A DNA stretch of 21,981 bases from an uncultured Oscillospiraceae bacterium (GTDB taxonomy: Bacteria > Bacillota > Clostridia > Oscillospirales > Oscillospiraceae), in assembly GCA_910577415.1 (NCBI GenBank), contig CAJTLK010000018.1:5169-27149 (forward strand). The letters run 5' to 3'. A program made the position numbers and the translations under genes. The notes below the pieces were generated by a model that worked only from the letters and a program-made list of their open reading frames with translations, made no database searches and was not told the origin of the DNA. Shown here piece after piece: positions 1-7,265 of the stretch (position 1 is the first letter of the stretch; every line of letters begins with the position of its first letter).

Positions 1-1
1 G

Positions 2-55
2 GAATTGCAACTTGCCATCCTCGTCTGGCAGACCATCAACGCCGTGGGAGAATGA
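2..55 (+). CDS. 3' end of an unidentified gene (partial)
   Basis: An open frame enters from the left edge and stops with TGA at 53-55. The 17 visible residues read ELQLAILVWQTINAVGE. A strong terminator starts 16 bases later, which supports a real gene end. The fragment is too short to assign a family. It converges on the adenine deaminase gene. Confidence 0.5.
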   Translation, partial: ELQLAILVWQTINAVGE

Positions 56-71
56 GTCCCGCCGCCTTTAA

Positions 72-109
72 AAAACGCACGGACAGCGGTGCCGCTGTCC
101 GTGCGTTTT
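72..109. terminator. Intrinsic terminator, probably bidirectional
   Basis: A perfect 18-bp inverted repeat (72-89 pairs with 92-109) has a two-base centre. The outer pairs are AAAA/TTTT, so a U-run forms on either strand. It lies between converging genes and can serve both. A second, weaker nested stem at 125-153 (CCGCC/GGCGG around CCCG/CGGG) abuts the adenine deaminase stop. Confidence 0.85.
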
Positions 110-153
110 GTATAGCAGGTGTTGCCGCCGAGTCCCGTTCCCGCGGGTGGCGG

Positions 154-1926
154 TTACTCCTCGTGGATCATGGAGATGAACTGCTGAGTGGCCACATCCA
201 CAAGGCCCATATCGGTGGGGGCCAGCTGAGGCACCGCGGGATGACCGATGAAGCTCAGGGTCATAAACGGGGCGGGGAGAGTGCAGCCGGTGACCTTGGC
301 CGATTCGTTCATGGCAAGGATCTGCTTGACAATGTTCTTGGCTTCAACTTCCTCACTGATAAGACCTCCAATGGTCAGGGGCATTTTTGCGATGACTTTT
401 CCGTCGATCACGGTCACAAGACCGCCCTTCATCCGTCCGATCTCGTTGACGGCGGCGGACATATCCTCGTCATTGGCGCCGAGGACGCAGATATTTTGGT
501 GGTTGTGGGACATGGAGTAAGCTACGGCTCCCCGCTCCAGGGTAAAGCCTTTGACAAAGTAGACGCCCACGTTGCCGTTCTTGCCGTACCGCTCTACGAT
601 GGCAAATTTCATAATATCCTGAGCGGGGTCTCTCATCACCAGTCCGTCCTTCACCGGCAGAGTCGCCGTGAACTTCTTGTTGACGATCTGATCCTTGATG
701 AGCTCGGGGATCGTCACCGTCACAGAGGACTTGCCGGCGGGGGCAGGCAGCCGGAACAGCTCAGGAGTGATGGGGCGCTTGAAGTGAACGGTATCCCGGA
801 TCCATTCGGGGTAGGTCCGCTCGATTTTCTCCACCGCCACCTTGCCCTCTTCAAAGACCTTGCGGCCTTCAAACCAGACCTGCTCGGGCTGAATGTCCTC
901 AATGGAACGGCACAGGATAATGTCGGCGTATCTGCCGGGGGTGAGACTGCCGTAATCCTGATCCACCCGGAAATGCTTGGCGGCGTTGATGGTGGCGATA
1001 CTGATGGCGGTAATGGGGTCTACGCCCAGTTTGATGGCCTGATTGACATTGTGGTTGATATGTCCCTCGGCCTCGATGTCGTGAACGTGCTTATCATCGG
1101 TGCAGAAGCAGGTGTTCTCAAAGCTGTAACCCAGTTTCAGAGCATTTTCCACAAACATGGGTAGGTTTCGCTCAGCGCTGCCCTCCCGGATGAACACGTG
1201 CATTCCCAGGCGGAGACGGTCAAGGGCCTCCTCCCACTCAACCTGCTCATGGTCGTCGGTGATGCCTGCCGAGGCATAGGCGCTGAGTTCCTGATAGCTA
1301 CAGCCTACGGCGTGGCCGTTGACAATTTTGCCGCAGTTGAGACTGTCGCAAATTTTCTGGATATTGTCATCGGTGCGGTGGAGGATCTTGGCCGGGGCGA
1401 TCTCACCCAGTGAGACTGTGGCGTCCATGGACAGAATCTTCCGAGCCTCCTCAACGCTGATGATATTTCCGGTGGTCTCCAACCCCGGCGCGGTGGGCAC
1501 TCGGGTGGGAACTTCGATGGCAATGCGATAGGGGAGCTTGTCCGCATTTTCCAGCATGACGTCTACCACAGGCGCTCCTGTGACGTTGGCGATCTCCATG
1601 AAATCCGCGCATAGAGTGGTAGTACCCTTTGGCACAATGGCCTGGGCCATAGCCTCGGGGTTTATCATGGAGGAGGATAGGTGCATATGAGAGTCGATGA
1701 AACCGGGCAGGGCATACATTCCGTCGCAGTCAATTTCCCTCTCCGCTGTCAGGGAGGCGTCAGGGTCAATGGAGACAATACGCTTGCCCTTAACAAAAAT
1801 TTTTGCCTCATAGATCTCCCTGGAACAGACGTTTACTAATTTCAAATTCTTCAGCACATAGTCGCAGGGGATCTTTCCTAAGCCACAGTCGATCAGGGTG
1901 TTGGTCTCATTCAGCGTTCTTTTCAT
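154..1926 (-). CDS. ade: Adenine deaminase
   Basis: Cytosolic metal-dependent amidohydrolase that converts adenine to hypoxanthine and ammonia in purine salvage or breakdown. At 590 residues it matches the usual length of the family. Visible signatures are the N-terminal metal-binding stretch PGFIDSHMHLSSSMINP (about residues 74-90), NGHAVGC (about 203-209) and AGITDDHE (about 219-226). Further on are CTDDKHVHDIEAEGHI, the amidohydrolase turn LTPGRYADI, and the C-terminal SMSHNHQNI...GANDEDM block typical of adenine deaminases rather than other amidohydrolases. The start is ATG at 1924-1926, preceded by GAAGGAGG at 6 nt. It lies 38 nt downstream of the urea-channel gene on the same strand with no terminator between, so co-transcription is likely. 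An ammonia-releasing enzyme behind a urea channel points to nitrogen scavenging, but that is inference. Confidence 0.93.
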   Translation of the reverse strand: MKRTLNETNTLIDCGLGKIPCDYVLKNLKLVNVCSREIYEAKIFVKGKRIVSIDPDASLTAEREIDCDGMYALPGFIDSHMHLSSSMINPEAMAQAIVPKGTTTLCADFMEIANVTGAPVVDVMLENADKLPYRIAIEVPTRVPTAPGLETTGNIISVEEARKILSMDATVSLGEIAPAKILHRTDDNIQKICDSLNCGKIVNGHAVGCSYQELSAYASAGITDDHEQVEWEEALDRLRLGMHVFIREGSAERNLPMFVENALKLGYSFENTCFCTDDKHVHDIEAEGHINHNVNQAIKLGVDPITAISIATINAAKHFRVDQDYGSLTPGRYADIILCRSIEDIQPEQVWFEGRKVFEEGKVAVEKIERTYPEWIRDTVHFKRPITPELFRLPAPAGKSSVTVTIPELIKDQIVNKKFTATLPVKDGLVMRDPAQDIMKFAIVERYGKNGNVGVYFVKGFTLERGAVAYSMSHNHQNICVLGANDEDMSAAVNEIGRMKGGLVTVIDGKVIAKMPLTIGGLISEEVEAKNIVKQILAMNESAKVTGCTLPAPFMTLSFIGHPAVPQLAPTDMGLVDVATQQFISMIHEE

Positions 1927-1964
1927 GGTGCGCCTCCTTCGTGTGATATATGGTTTAGTGTTTT

Positions 1965-3029
1965 TTAAGACAGGTCTATGTTTCCATTCTTCAAAGCGGC
2001 AGCCAGGGTCTCAGGAACGCCCCAGTTTTTGGGTGGAATATAGGTGACGCCGGAGAGCTTGTCCCGTCCGATAAAGAGGAAGGCGCACAGCAGGGCGTAA
2101 GGGAACGCCAAAAACGAACTCAGTCCCAGCGGCGCAAAAATTACCTTAAGACCCGCGGCGATAAGGGATGTGGCTCCCGCTGCGCAGACTGCCATCAAAT
2201 AGCTCCGGCGGCTGAAAGCAAAGCCCCGGGTAAAGACCTTCATCAAAAGAACTCCGTTATAGCCATACAGCCCCAACATGATCGCGTCCTTGGGCAGGCC
2301 CAGAGCAACGGCTACTGCCGTCCCGGCCACGGCTCCCACCACGCTGTTTACCACGTCCAGCCGGGAGGCGGGCAGCAGAGCGATGAGATACAAAATGCCG
2401 CAGACCGGCCTCTCCACCCAGAGGACCTGGGCGATCCCCGCCAGCGTGGCGGTAAAAAACTCCAACCCTGTCCAGCCTGCTTGTGCTACCGACAATTCAA
2501 TTACGGCAGGCGCCGCCCGGGTAACGTCCATGGTGGTAATGAGCACAGAGGCCGGAACCAGCAGAAGAAGAGTGACGCAGTAGGGTAATGCCAAAGCGGT
2601 GGAGCCCCATTTTCCAAAGAAGCTTCCCAAAGCGGCGCTCATAAAGACGCAGCCTATGGCGGCTAAGGCGGTAAAAAGCAGTAAGGAGACCGTGATCCCC
2701 TGTCCTGGAAATACCAGCAGGGGAATAGCTACTCCCGCCAGCGCGGCGTTAAAGCCGTATAAGCCGCAACGGATCAGTCCTTTGGGGACCCCGATGAGGT
2801 AGGCTGTCAGGGTGGCGATCAGCGCTCCCCATACGCCGGATACAGCCTGTATCGGAGAGCCAATGGCCGTTACGGCGATCAGGAGCATCCCGGAAAAGCT
2901 GTTGTCATTAAAGGCGATCTGGGCAAAGCCCGACAGGGTGGCGTCAATGATCTCCAACACAATGTTTTGAGAACAAAGCCTTTTCCAAGCGTTGAGAAAG
3001 GGACAGGTACATGATGCCGTTACAAACAC
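1965..3029 (-). CDS. Urea transporter (UT family) channel protein
   Basis: Integral membrane protein of the UT/Yut urea-channel family, expected to let urea pass down its gradient. The family's internal two-fold repeat is visible: NDNSFSGMLLIAVTAIGSPIQ followed by LIRCGLYGFNAALAGVAIP in the first half, and a second GLYGYNGVLLMKVF segment in the second half. Hydrophobic helices fill almost the whole protein. I place the start at GTG 3027-3029, giving 354 residues, because AAAGGAGG sits 9 nt upstream. An ATG at 3072-3074 would add 15 charged residues, has no good ribosome binding site, and would bury that Shine-Dalgarno inside the gene. A promoter at 3154-3182 drives it. No urease genes are visible, so whether urea, ammonia or a related small amide is the physiological cargo is open. 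Confidence 0.88.
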   Translation of the reverse strand: MFVTASCTCPFLNAWKRLCSQNIVLEIIDATLSGFAQIAFNDNSFSGMLLIAVTAIGSPIQAVSGVWGALIATLTAYLIGVPKGLIRCGLYGFNAALAGVAIPLLVFPGQGITVSLLLFTALAAIGCVFMSAALGSFFGKWGSTALALPYCVTLLLLVPASVLITTMDVTRAAPAVIELSVAQAGWTGLEFFTATLAGIAQVLWVERPVCGILYLIALLPASRLDVVNSVVGAVAGTAVAVALGLPKDAIMLGLYGYNGVLLMKVFTRGFAFSRRSYLMAVCAAGATSLIAAGLKVIFAPLGLSSFLAFPYALLCAFLFIGRDKLSGVTYIPPKNWGVPETLAAALKNGNIDLS

Positions 3030-3153
3030 TGGAACTCTCCTCCTTTCAGCTTTGGAGCACGTCTCTCCTTGCATCCCACGGGAATAGATTGCGCTTTTGA
3101 AGGGGCGTACATTGGGAGCACTGTGGCTTTTCTACGTCCTTTTTCCTAAAATC

Positions 3154-3182
3154 ACTTTAGCATCCCTGTTGGTAAATGTCAA
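3154..3182 (-). promoter_or_regulatory. Sigma-A promoter of the urea channel-ade unit
   Basis: On the minus strand there is a perfect TTGACA (3177-3182), a 17-nt spacer ending in TGC (extended -10), then TAAAGT (3154-3159). Transcription from here gives a leader of about 118 nt before the GTG start. I see no known riboswitch consensus in that leader, only short stems such as GGAG/CTCC. Confidence 0.75.
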
Positions 3183-3335
3183 AGTTTTGCCATTTTATCC
3201 GACGATTTTTGTGCGAAATAACATAAAATTTGCATTTCTTTGTGCATTGACCACAAGTCAAATTGTCGGTCCGGACGGGAAAGCGGGTATAAAAGCAAGT
3301 GATTCTCCACCGGAGAAGCCGGTGTGCTTGTCAGC

Positions 3336-3379
3336 AAGAAGCGGCTCCCCACCAGGATATCGGTGGGGAGCCGCTTCTT
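3336..3379 (-). terminator. Terminator-like hairpin after eno
   Basis: A perfect 18-bp stem (3336-3353 with 3362-3379) and an 8-base loop start 21 bases past the eno stop. The stem ends in CTTCTT, but no true U-run follows on the minus strand, so termination may rely on the stem and on the second small hairpin at 3308-3324. It marks the 3' end of the glycolytic cluster. Confidence 0.7.
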
Positions 3380-3400
3380 CATACGGTTAATAAGCAACGC

Positions 3401-4702
3401 TTATTTCAGGTTGAAAAAGGCGTTCCGTCCGGGGTATTCCGCCACGTCGCCCAGCTCCTCCTCGATGCGGAGAAGCTGGTTGTATTTTGCTACTCGGTCG
3501 GTGCGGGAGGGGGCACCGGTCTTGATCTGTCCGGCGTTGACGCCCACCACGATGTCGGCGATGGTGGCGTCCTCGGTCTCTCCCGAGCGGTGGCTCACCA
3601 CGGCGGTATACCCCGCCCGGTTTGCCATCTGGATGGCGTCCAGGGTCTCGGTCAGGGTACCGATCTGGTTGACTTTGATGAGGATGGAGTTGGCGATGCG
3701 GTTATCCAGGCCCATTTGCAGCCGCTTGGTATTGGTGACAAAGAGGTCGTCTCCCACCAACTGCACCCGGTCTCCCAGAGCCTTGGTGAGCATCTGCCAG
3801 CCCTCAATGTCGTCCTCGCCCATGCAGTCCTCCATGGAAATGATGGGATAGGCGTCGGCAAACTTCTTCCACAGGTGTACCATCTGCTGCCGGGTCATCG
3901 TTTTACCTGCCTTGGGCAGGTCATAGCAGCCGGTGTCGGCGTTGTACCAGTCGGAGACGGCGGCGTCGATAGCGATCATAAAATCCTCGCCGGGACGGTA
4001 GCCCGCCTTTTCAATGGCAGCGACGATGCACTTAAAGGCGTCCTCATCCTTCTTCAGGTTGGGAGCATAGCCACCCTCGTCGCCCACCCCGGCGGCGGGG
4101 GTGCCGTTGTCCTTCAGCACACCCTTCAGGGTGTGGAAGACCTCGGCGCACATCCGCAGAGCCTCGCTCCAGCAGCAGGCTCCCACGGGCATGATCATGA
4201 ATTCCTGAATGTCCACATTATTGGTGGCGTGGGCGCCGCCATTGAGGATGTTCATCATGGGCACCGGGAGGGTCTTGCCATTGACGCCGCCGATATAGCT
4301 ATAAAGGCTCAGTCCCAGGCTCTCCGCCGCCGCCTTGGCGCAGGCCAGGGAGCAGCCCAGAATGGCGTTGGCTCCCAGCCGGGCCTTGTTCTCGGTGCCG
4401 TCCAGCTCGATCATGGCGGCGTCCACCCCCGCCTGGTCCAGAGCATTCATGCCGATAAGCCTCTGGGCGATCTCGCCGTTCACATTTTCCACCGCCGTGA
4501 GCACGCCCTTGCCCAGGTAGCGGGTGGCGTCCCCGTCCCGAAGCTCGCAAGCCTCGTGGATGCCGGTGGAGGCCCCGGAGGGCACGCTGGCCCGGCCCAC
4601 CGTGCCGTCGGAGAGAAAGACCTCCACCTCCACGGTGGGATTGCCCCTGGAGTCCAAGATCTCCCGGCCATGGACGTCAATGATCTCTAAATACTGCTTC
4701 AT
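3401..4702 (-). CDS. eno: Enolase
   Basis: Cytosolic glycolytic enzyme interconverting 2-phosphoglycerate and phosphoenolpyruvate with magnesium. From the chosen start it is 433 residues, the usual length. Key residues stand where expected: the SGASTG loop at 42-47, Glu209 in GDEGG, metal ligands Asp246, Glu291 (SMEDCMGEDD) and Asp318 (VGDDL), and the catalytic lysine Lys343 in LIKVNQ. The SHRSGETED loop lies at 370-378. I use ATG 4700-4702, where AAAGGAG lies 6 nt upstream. An in-frame codon 8 residues earlier overlaps that ribosome binding site. It is the last gene of the glycolytic cluster and is separated from gpmI by a hairpin that could reduce or uncouple its expression. Confidence 0.97.
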   Translation of the reverse strand: MKQYLEIIDVHGREILDSRGNPTVEVEVFLSDGTVGRASVPSGASTGIHEACELRDGDATRYLGKGVLTAVENVNGEIAQRLIGMNALDQAGVDAAMIELDGTENKARLGANAILGCSLACAKAAAESLGLSLYSYIGGVNGKTLPVPMMNILNGGAHATNNVDIQEFMIMPVGACCWSEALRMCAEVFHTLKGVLKDNGTPAAGVGDEGGYAPNLKKDEDAFKCIVAAIEKAGYRPGEDFMIAIDAAVSDWYNADTGCYDLPKAGKTMTRQQMVHLWKKFADAYPIISMEDCMGEDDIEGWQMLTKALGDRVQLVGDDLFVTNTKRLQMGLDNRIANSILIKVNQIGTLTETLDAIQMANRAGYTAVVSHRSGETEDATIADIVVGVNAGQIKTGAPSRTDRVAKYNQLLRIEEELGDVAEYPGRNAFFNLK

Positions 4703-4747
4703 ACGCTGCTCCTTTCCAAATGGCAAAAAATTTTACAAAACGATAAA

Positions 4748-4802
4748 TGGACCCGGGACTACTCTGCCAAGGTCCTCTTTGGCAAAGTATGTCCCAGGTC
4801 CA
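4748..4802 (-). terminator. Terminator or attenuator hairpin between gpmI and eno
   Basis: Long interrupted stem in the gpmI-eno gap. TGGACC (4748-4753) pairs with GGTCCA (4797-4802), GGGAC with GTCCC, TAC with GTA, and TGCCAA (4765-4770) with TTGGCA (4779-4784). On the minus strand it is followed by a T-rich tract that includes TTTTTT, just ahead of the eno ribosome binding site. No good separate eno promoter is visible in the gap, so partial termination is more likely than a full stop. Confidence 0.6.
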
Positions 4803-4830
4803 TTCCGATTTATGCTCTATGTGGAGGTTT

Positions 4831-6354
4831 TTATGCCTTGATCAGGGTCTCACCGGTCATTTCGGCAGGCTGCTTCAGGCCCATCAGATCCAGCATGGTG
4901 GGGGCAATGTCGCACAGCTTGCCGTCCCGCAACTTTACGTTGGCCCCCACGATATAAAAGGGGACCAGGTTGGTGGTGTGGGCGGTATAGGGAGTAGTCC
5001 CATCGTCCTCCAGCATCCGGTCTGCGTTGCCGTGGTCGGCGGTAATGAGAGCCACACCGCCCATCTTCTGGGTGGCCTCCACCACTTGGCTGACGCACTC
5101 ATCCACCGTCTCCACCGCCAGCCGGGCGGCCTCATAGACGCCGGTGTGGCCCACCATATCGCAGTTGGCGAAGTTGAGGATAATGACGTCATACTCGCCG
5201 CTCTCGATGCGCTTGACGGCCTCGGCGGCCACCTCCCGGGCGGACATATCGGGCTTGAGGTCGTAGGTGGGGACCTTGGGGGAGGGGATGAGCACCCGGT
5301 CCTCACCGGGGAAGACGGTCTCCACGCCGCCATTAAAGAAGAAGGTGACATGGGCGTACTTCTCAGTTTCGGCAATGCGCAGCTGGGTCAGGCCCAGGGA
5401 GGAGATATATTCGCCGAAGATATTCTGCAGGCTCTCCTTGGGGAAGGCAATGACCACGTTGGGCATAGACGCGTCATAGGAGGTGGTGCAGACATAGTTG
5501 ACATGGAAGAAGCCCTTCCTCCGCTCAAAGCCGGTGAAGTCGGGGTCTACGAAGGCGCGGGTGATCTCCCGGGCACGGTCAGGGCGGAAGTTCATAAAGA
5601 TGATAGAGTCGCCCTCGCCGATCTCGGCGTTTTCAGCGGTGATGACGGGAATGACAAACTCGTCGGTAATGTCGGCGGCGTAGCTGGCCTCCATGGCCCC
5701 TACCGGGTCGCCGATGAACCGATTCTCGCTCTCGCCGTAGACCATGGCCTTGTAGGACCTTTCCACCCGGTCCCAGTTGGTGTCCCGGTCCATGGCGTAA
5801 TAGCGGCCAGAGATGGTGGCAATCTGGGCGCCGTAGGCGTCGCAGGTCTTCTTCATCTCCGCCACAAAGCCCTTGCCAGAGGTGGGAGGCACGTCGCGGC
5901 CATCCATAAAGCAGTGAACAAAGATCTTGGGGCAGCCCAAGTCGTGGGCCATCTTCACCGCCGCCTGAATATGGGTGATATGGCTGTGAACGCCGCCGGT
6001 GGACATGAGGCCATAGATGTGGACGGCCTTGCCTGCAGCCTTGGCAGCCAGCATGGCGTCCTTATAAGCCTTGTTCTCAAAGAAGGAGCCGTCCTGAATG
6101 GCCTTGGTGATCTTGGGTAGGTCCTGGAAGACCACCCGGCCAGCGCCAATGTTGGTGTGGCCCACCTCGGAGTTGCCCATCTGGCCGTCGGGCAGACCCA
6201 CGTCCAGGCCGGAGGCGGAAAGCTTACAGCCGGGACACTCGGCAAAGACCTTTTCCAGGAAGGGCTTGCGGGCGTTGGCAATGGCGTTGCCCTCGGCCTC
6301 GTCCCGGAGACCGAAGCCGTCCATGATAATAAGGGTAGTGGGTGTTTTACTCAT
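4831..6354 (-). CDS. gpmI: 2,3-bisphosphoglycerate-independent phosphoglycerate mutase
   Basis: Cofactor-independent mutase of the alkaline phosphatase superfamily, interconverting 3- and 2-phosphoglycerate with manganese. The phosphoserine site is in the block starting GNSEVGHTNIGAGRVV, with Ser62 at the same number as in well-studied Bacillus-type enzymes. The N-terminal metal Asp is in IIMDGFGL (Asp12), and the C-terminal metal cluster is in ITADHGNADRM. Length from ATG 6352-6354 is 507 residues, normal for the family. This start has AGAGG upstream, whereas a GTG 6 codons earlier has nothing. It is in the glycolytic cluster, downstream of tpiA across a long palindrome and upstream of eno across a hairpin. 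Confidence 0.97.
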   Translation of the reverse strand: MSKTPTTLIIMDGFGLRDEAEGNAIANARKPFLEKVFAECPGCKLSASGLDVGLPDGQMGNSEVGHTNIGAGRVVFQDLPKITKAIQDGSFFENKAYKDAMLAAKAAGKAVHIYGLMSTGGVHSHITHIQAAVKMAHDLGCPKIFVHCFMDGRDVPPTSGKGFVAEMKKTCDAYGAQIATISGRYYAMDRDTNWDRVERSYKAMVYGESENRFIGDPVGAMEASYAADITDEFVIPVITAENAEIGEGDSIIFMNFRPDRAREITRAFVDPDFTGFERRKGFFHVNYVCTTSYDASMPNVVIAFPKESLQNIFGEYISSLGLTQLRIAETEKYAHVTFFFNGGVETVFPGEDRVLIPSPKVPTYDLKPDMSAREVAAEAVKRIESGEYDVIILNFANCDMVGHTGVYEAARLAVETVDECVSQVVEATQKMGGVALITADHGNADRMLEDDGTTPYTAHTTNLVPFYIVGANVKLRDGKLCDIAPTMLDLMGLKQPAEMTGETLIKA

Positions 6355-6378
6355 AAAATACCTCTTTTTCACAAGGTC

Positions 6379-6447
6379 GGGCGGGTCTGGGATCCGCCCC
6401 TACTGTGAGAGAACGGTGTTTCGTAGGGGCGGGTTCTAAACCCGCCC
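6379..6447. repeat. Long intergenic palindrome (REP-like) between tpiA and gpmI
   Basis: Two 25-base arms, 6379-6403 and 6423-6447, are near-perfect reverse complements with only a few mismatches in the middle, separated by 19 bases. The inner ends of the arms are CGCCCCTAC and GTAGGGGCG. The GTAGGGGCG motif appears again at 14856-14864. No T-run follows, so it is more like a dispersed intergenic repeat or RNA-stabilising stem than a terminator. Confidence 0.75.
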
Positions 6448-6458
6448 GCCTCCGTTCC

Positions 6459-7232
6459 TCAGTCCTGGTTGGCAGCGTTAATGATCTGCATGAACTGGTC
6501 AGGCTTCAGGGAGGCGCCGCCGATGAGGCCGCCGTCGATATCAGGCTGGGCCAGAAGCTCGGCGGCGTTCTTAGCGTTCATGGAGCCGCCGTACTGAATG
6601 GTGACGGCACGGGCCACCCGGGCGCCATACAGCTTGCGGATGACGGTGCGGATACCCTCGCAGACCTCCTGGGCCTCCTCGGCGGTGGCGGTCTTGCCGG
6701 TGCCGATGGCCCAAATAGGCTCGTAAGCGAAGACCACGTGGCGGACCTTTTCAATGGGTATATTGGCCAGAGCGCACTTGACCTGGTAGGTGATGAGGTC
6801 CATGGTGACGCCCAGCTCCCGCTGCTCCAGGCTTTCGCCCACGCACACGATGGGCCGCAGACCGGCGTTCAGGGCGGAGATGACCTTCTTGTTGACGGTG
6901 AAGTCGGTCTCATTGTAATATTGGCGGCGCTCAGAGTGGCCGATGATGACGTACTTCACGCCGATATCCTTGAGCATCTGGGCGGAGACCTCGCCGGTGA
7001 AGGCGCCGTTTTCCTCATAGTGGCAGGTCTCTGCGCCGATGGACACCCGGCTGTCCTTGAACATCCGAATGGCGGAGTGAAGGTTCACCGCGGGCACACA
7101 CAGTACGATATCACACCACTTGGGACGGCCCAGAATGGGTTTGAATTCCTCAGCAAAAGCCTTGGTCTCGGTAAGGGTCTTATTCATCTTCCAGTTGCCG
7201 GCGATGATGGTCTTACGATAGCGACGATTCAT
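6459..7232 (-). CDS. tpiA: Triosephosphate isomerase
   Basis: Interconverts dihydroxyacetone phosphate and glyceraldehyde 3-phosphate; a cytosolic TIM barrel. At 257 residues it is slightly longer than the usual 250. The active site is intact: Asn13 and Lys15 in AGNWKMN, His99 in IGHSERRQYY, catalytic Glu171 in AYEPIWAIGTGK with the mobile loop behind it, and phosphate-binding YGGSM and GLIGGASL near the C-terminus. The start ATG at 7230-7232 has TAGGAGAG upstream. It lies 33 nt after pgk. Confidence 0.97.
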   Translation of the reverse strand: MNRRYRKTIIAGNWKMNKTLTETKAFAEEFKPILGRPKWCDIVLCVPAVNLHSAIRMFKDSRVSIGAETCHYEENGAFTGEVSAQMLKDIGVKYVIIGHSERRQYYNETDFTVNKKVISALNAGLRPIVCVGESLEQRELGVTMDLITYQVKCALANIPIEKVRHVVFAYEPIWAIGTGKTATAEEAQEVCEGIRTVIRKLYGARVARAVTIQYGGSMNAKNAAELLAQPDIDGGLIGGASLKPDQFMQIINAANQD

Positions 7233-7265
7233 GTTCTTCTCTCCTAAATTATTGTATATTCAAAA

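Larger units (their letters stand above)
3030..3400. other. Intergenic region between eno and the urea channel gene
   Basis: This 371-base stretch holds the urea-channel leader (3030-3147), its promoter, an AT-rich upstream block and the eno hairpin. Upstream of the promoter are two possible operator-like inverted repeats: TTGAC/GTCAA at 3247-3251 and 3257-3261, and an imperfect TGCGAAAT/AATTTGCA pair around 3212-3233. A small CACCGG/CCGGTG hairpin lies at 3308-3324. No convincing coding frame is present on either strand. Confidence 0.55.

Noticed and set aside
3030..3147. Possible riboswitch in the urea-channel leader
   Set aside because: I compared it by eye with purine and guanidine consensus elements and saw no conserved core, only short stems.
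3299..6120. Long plus-strand frames over eno and gpmI (463 and 457 codons)
   Set aside because: They mirror the third-position GC bias of the real minus-strand genes, lack ribosome binding sites, and read as low-complexity Val/Gly/His-rich sequence.
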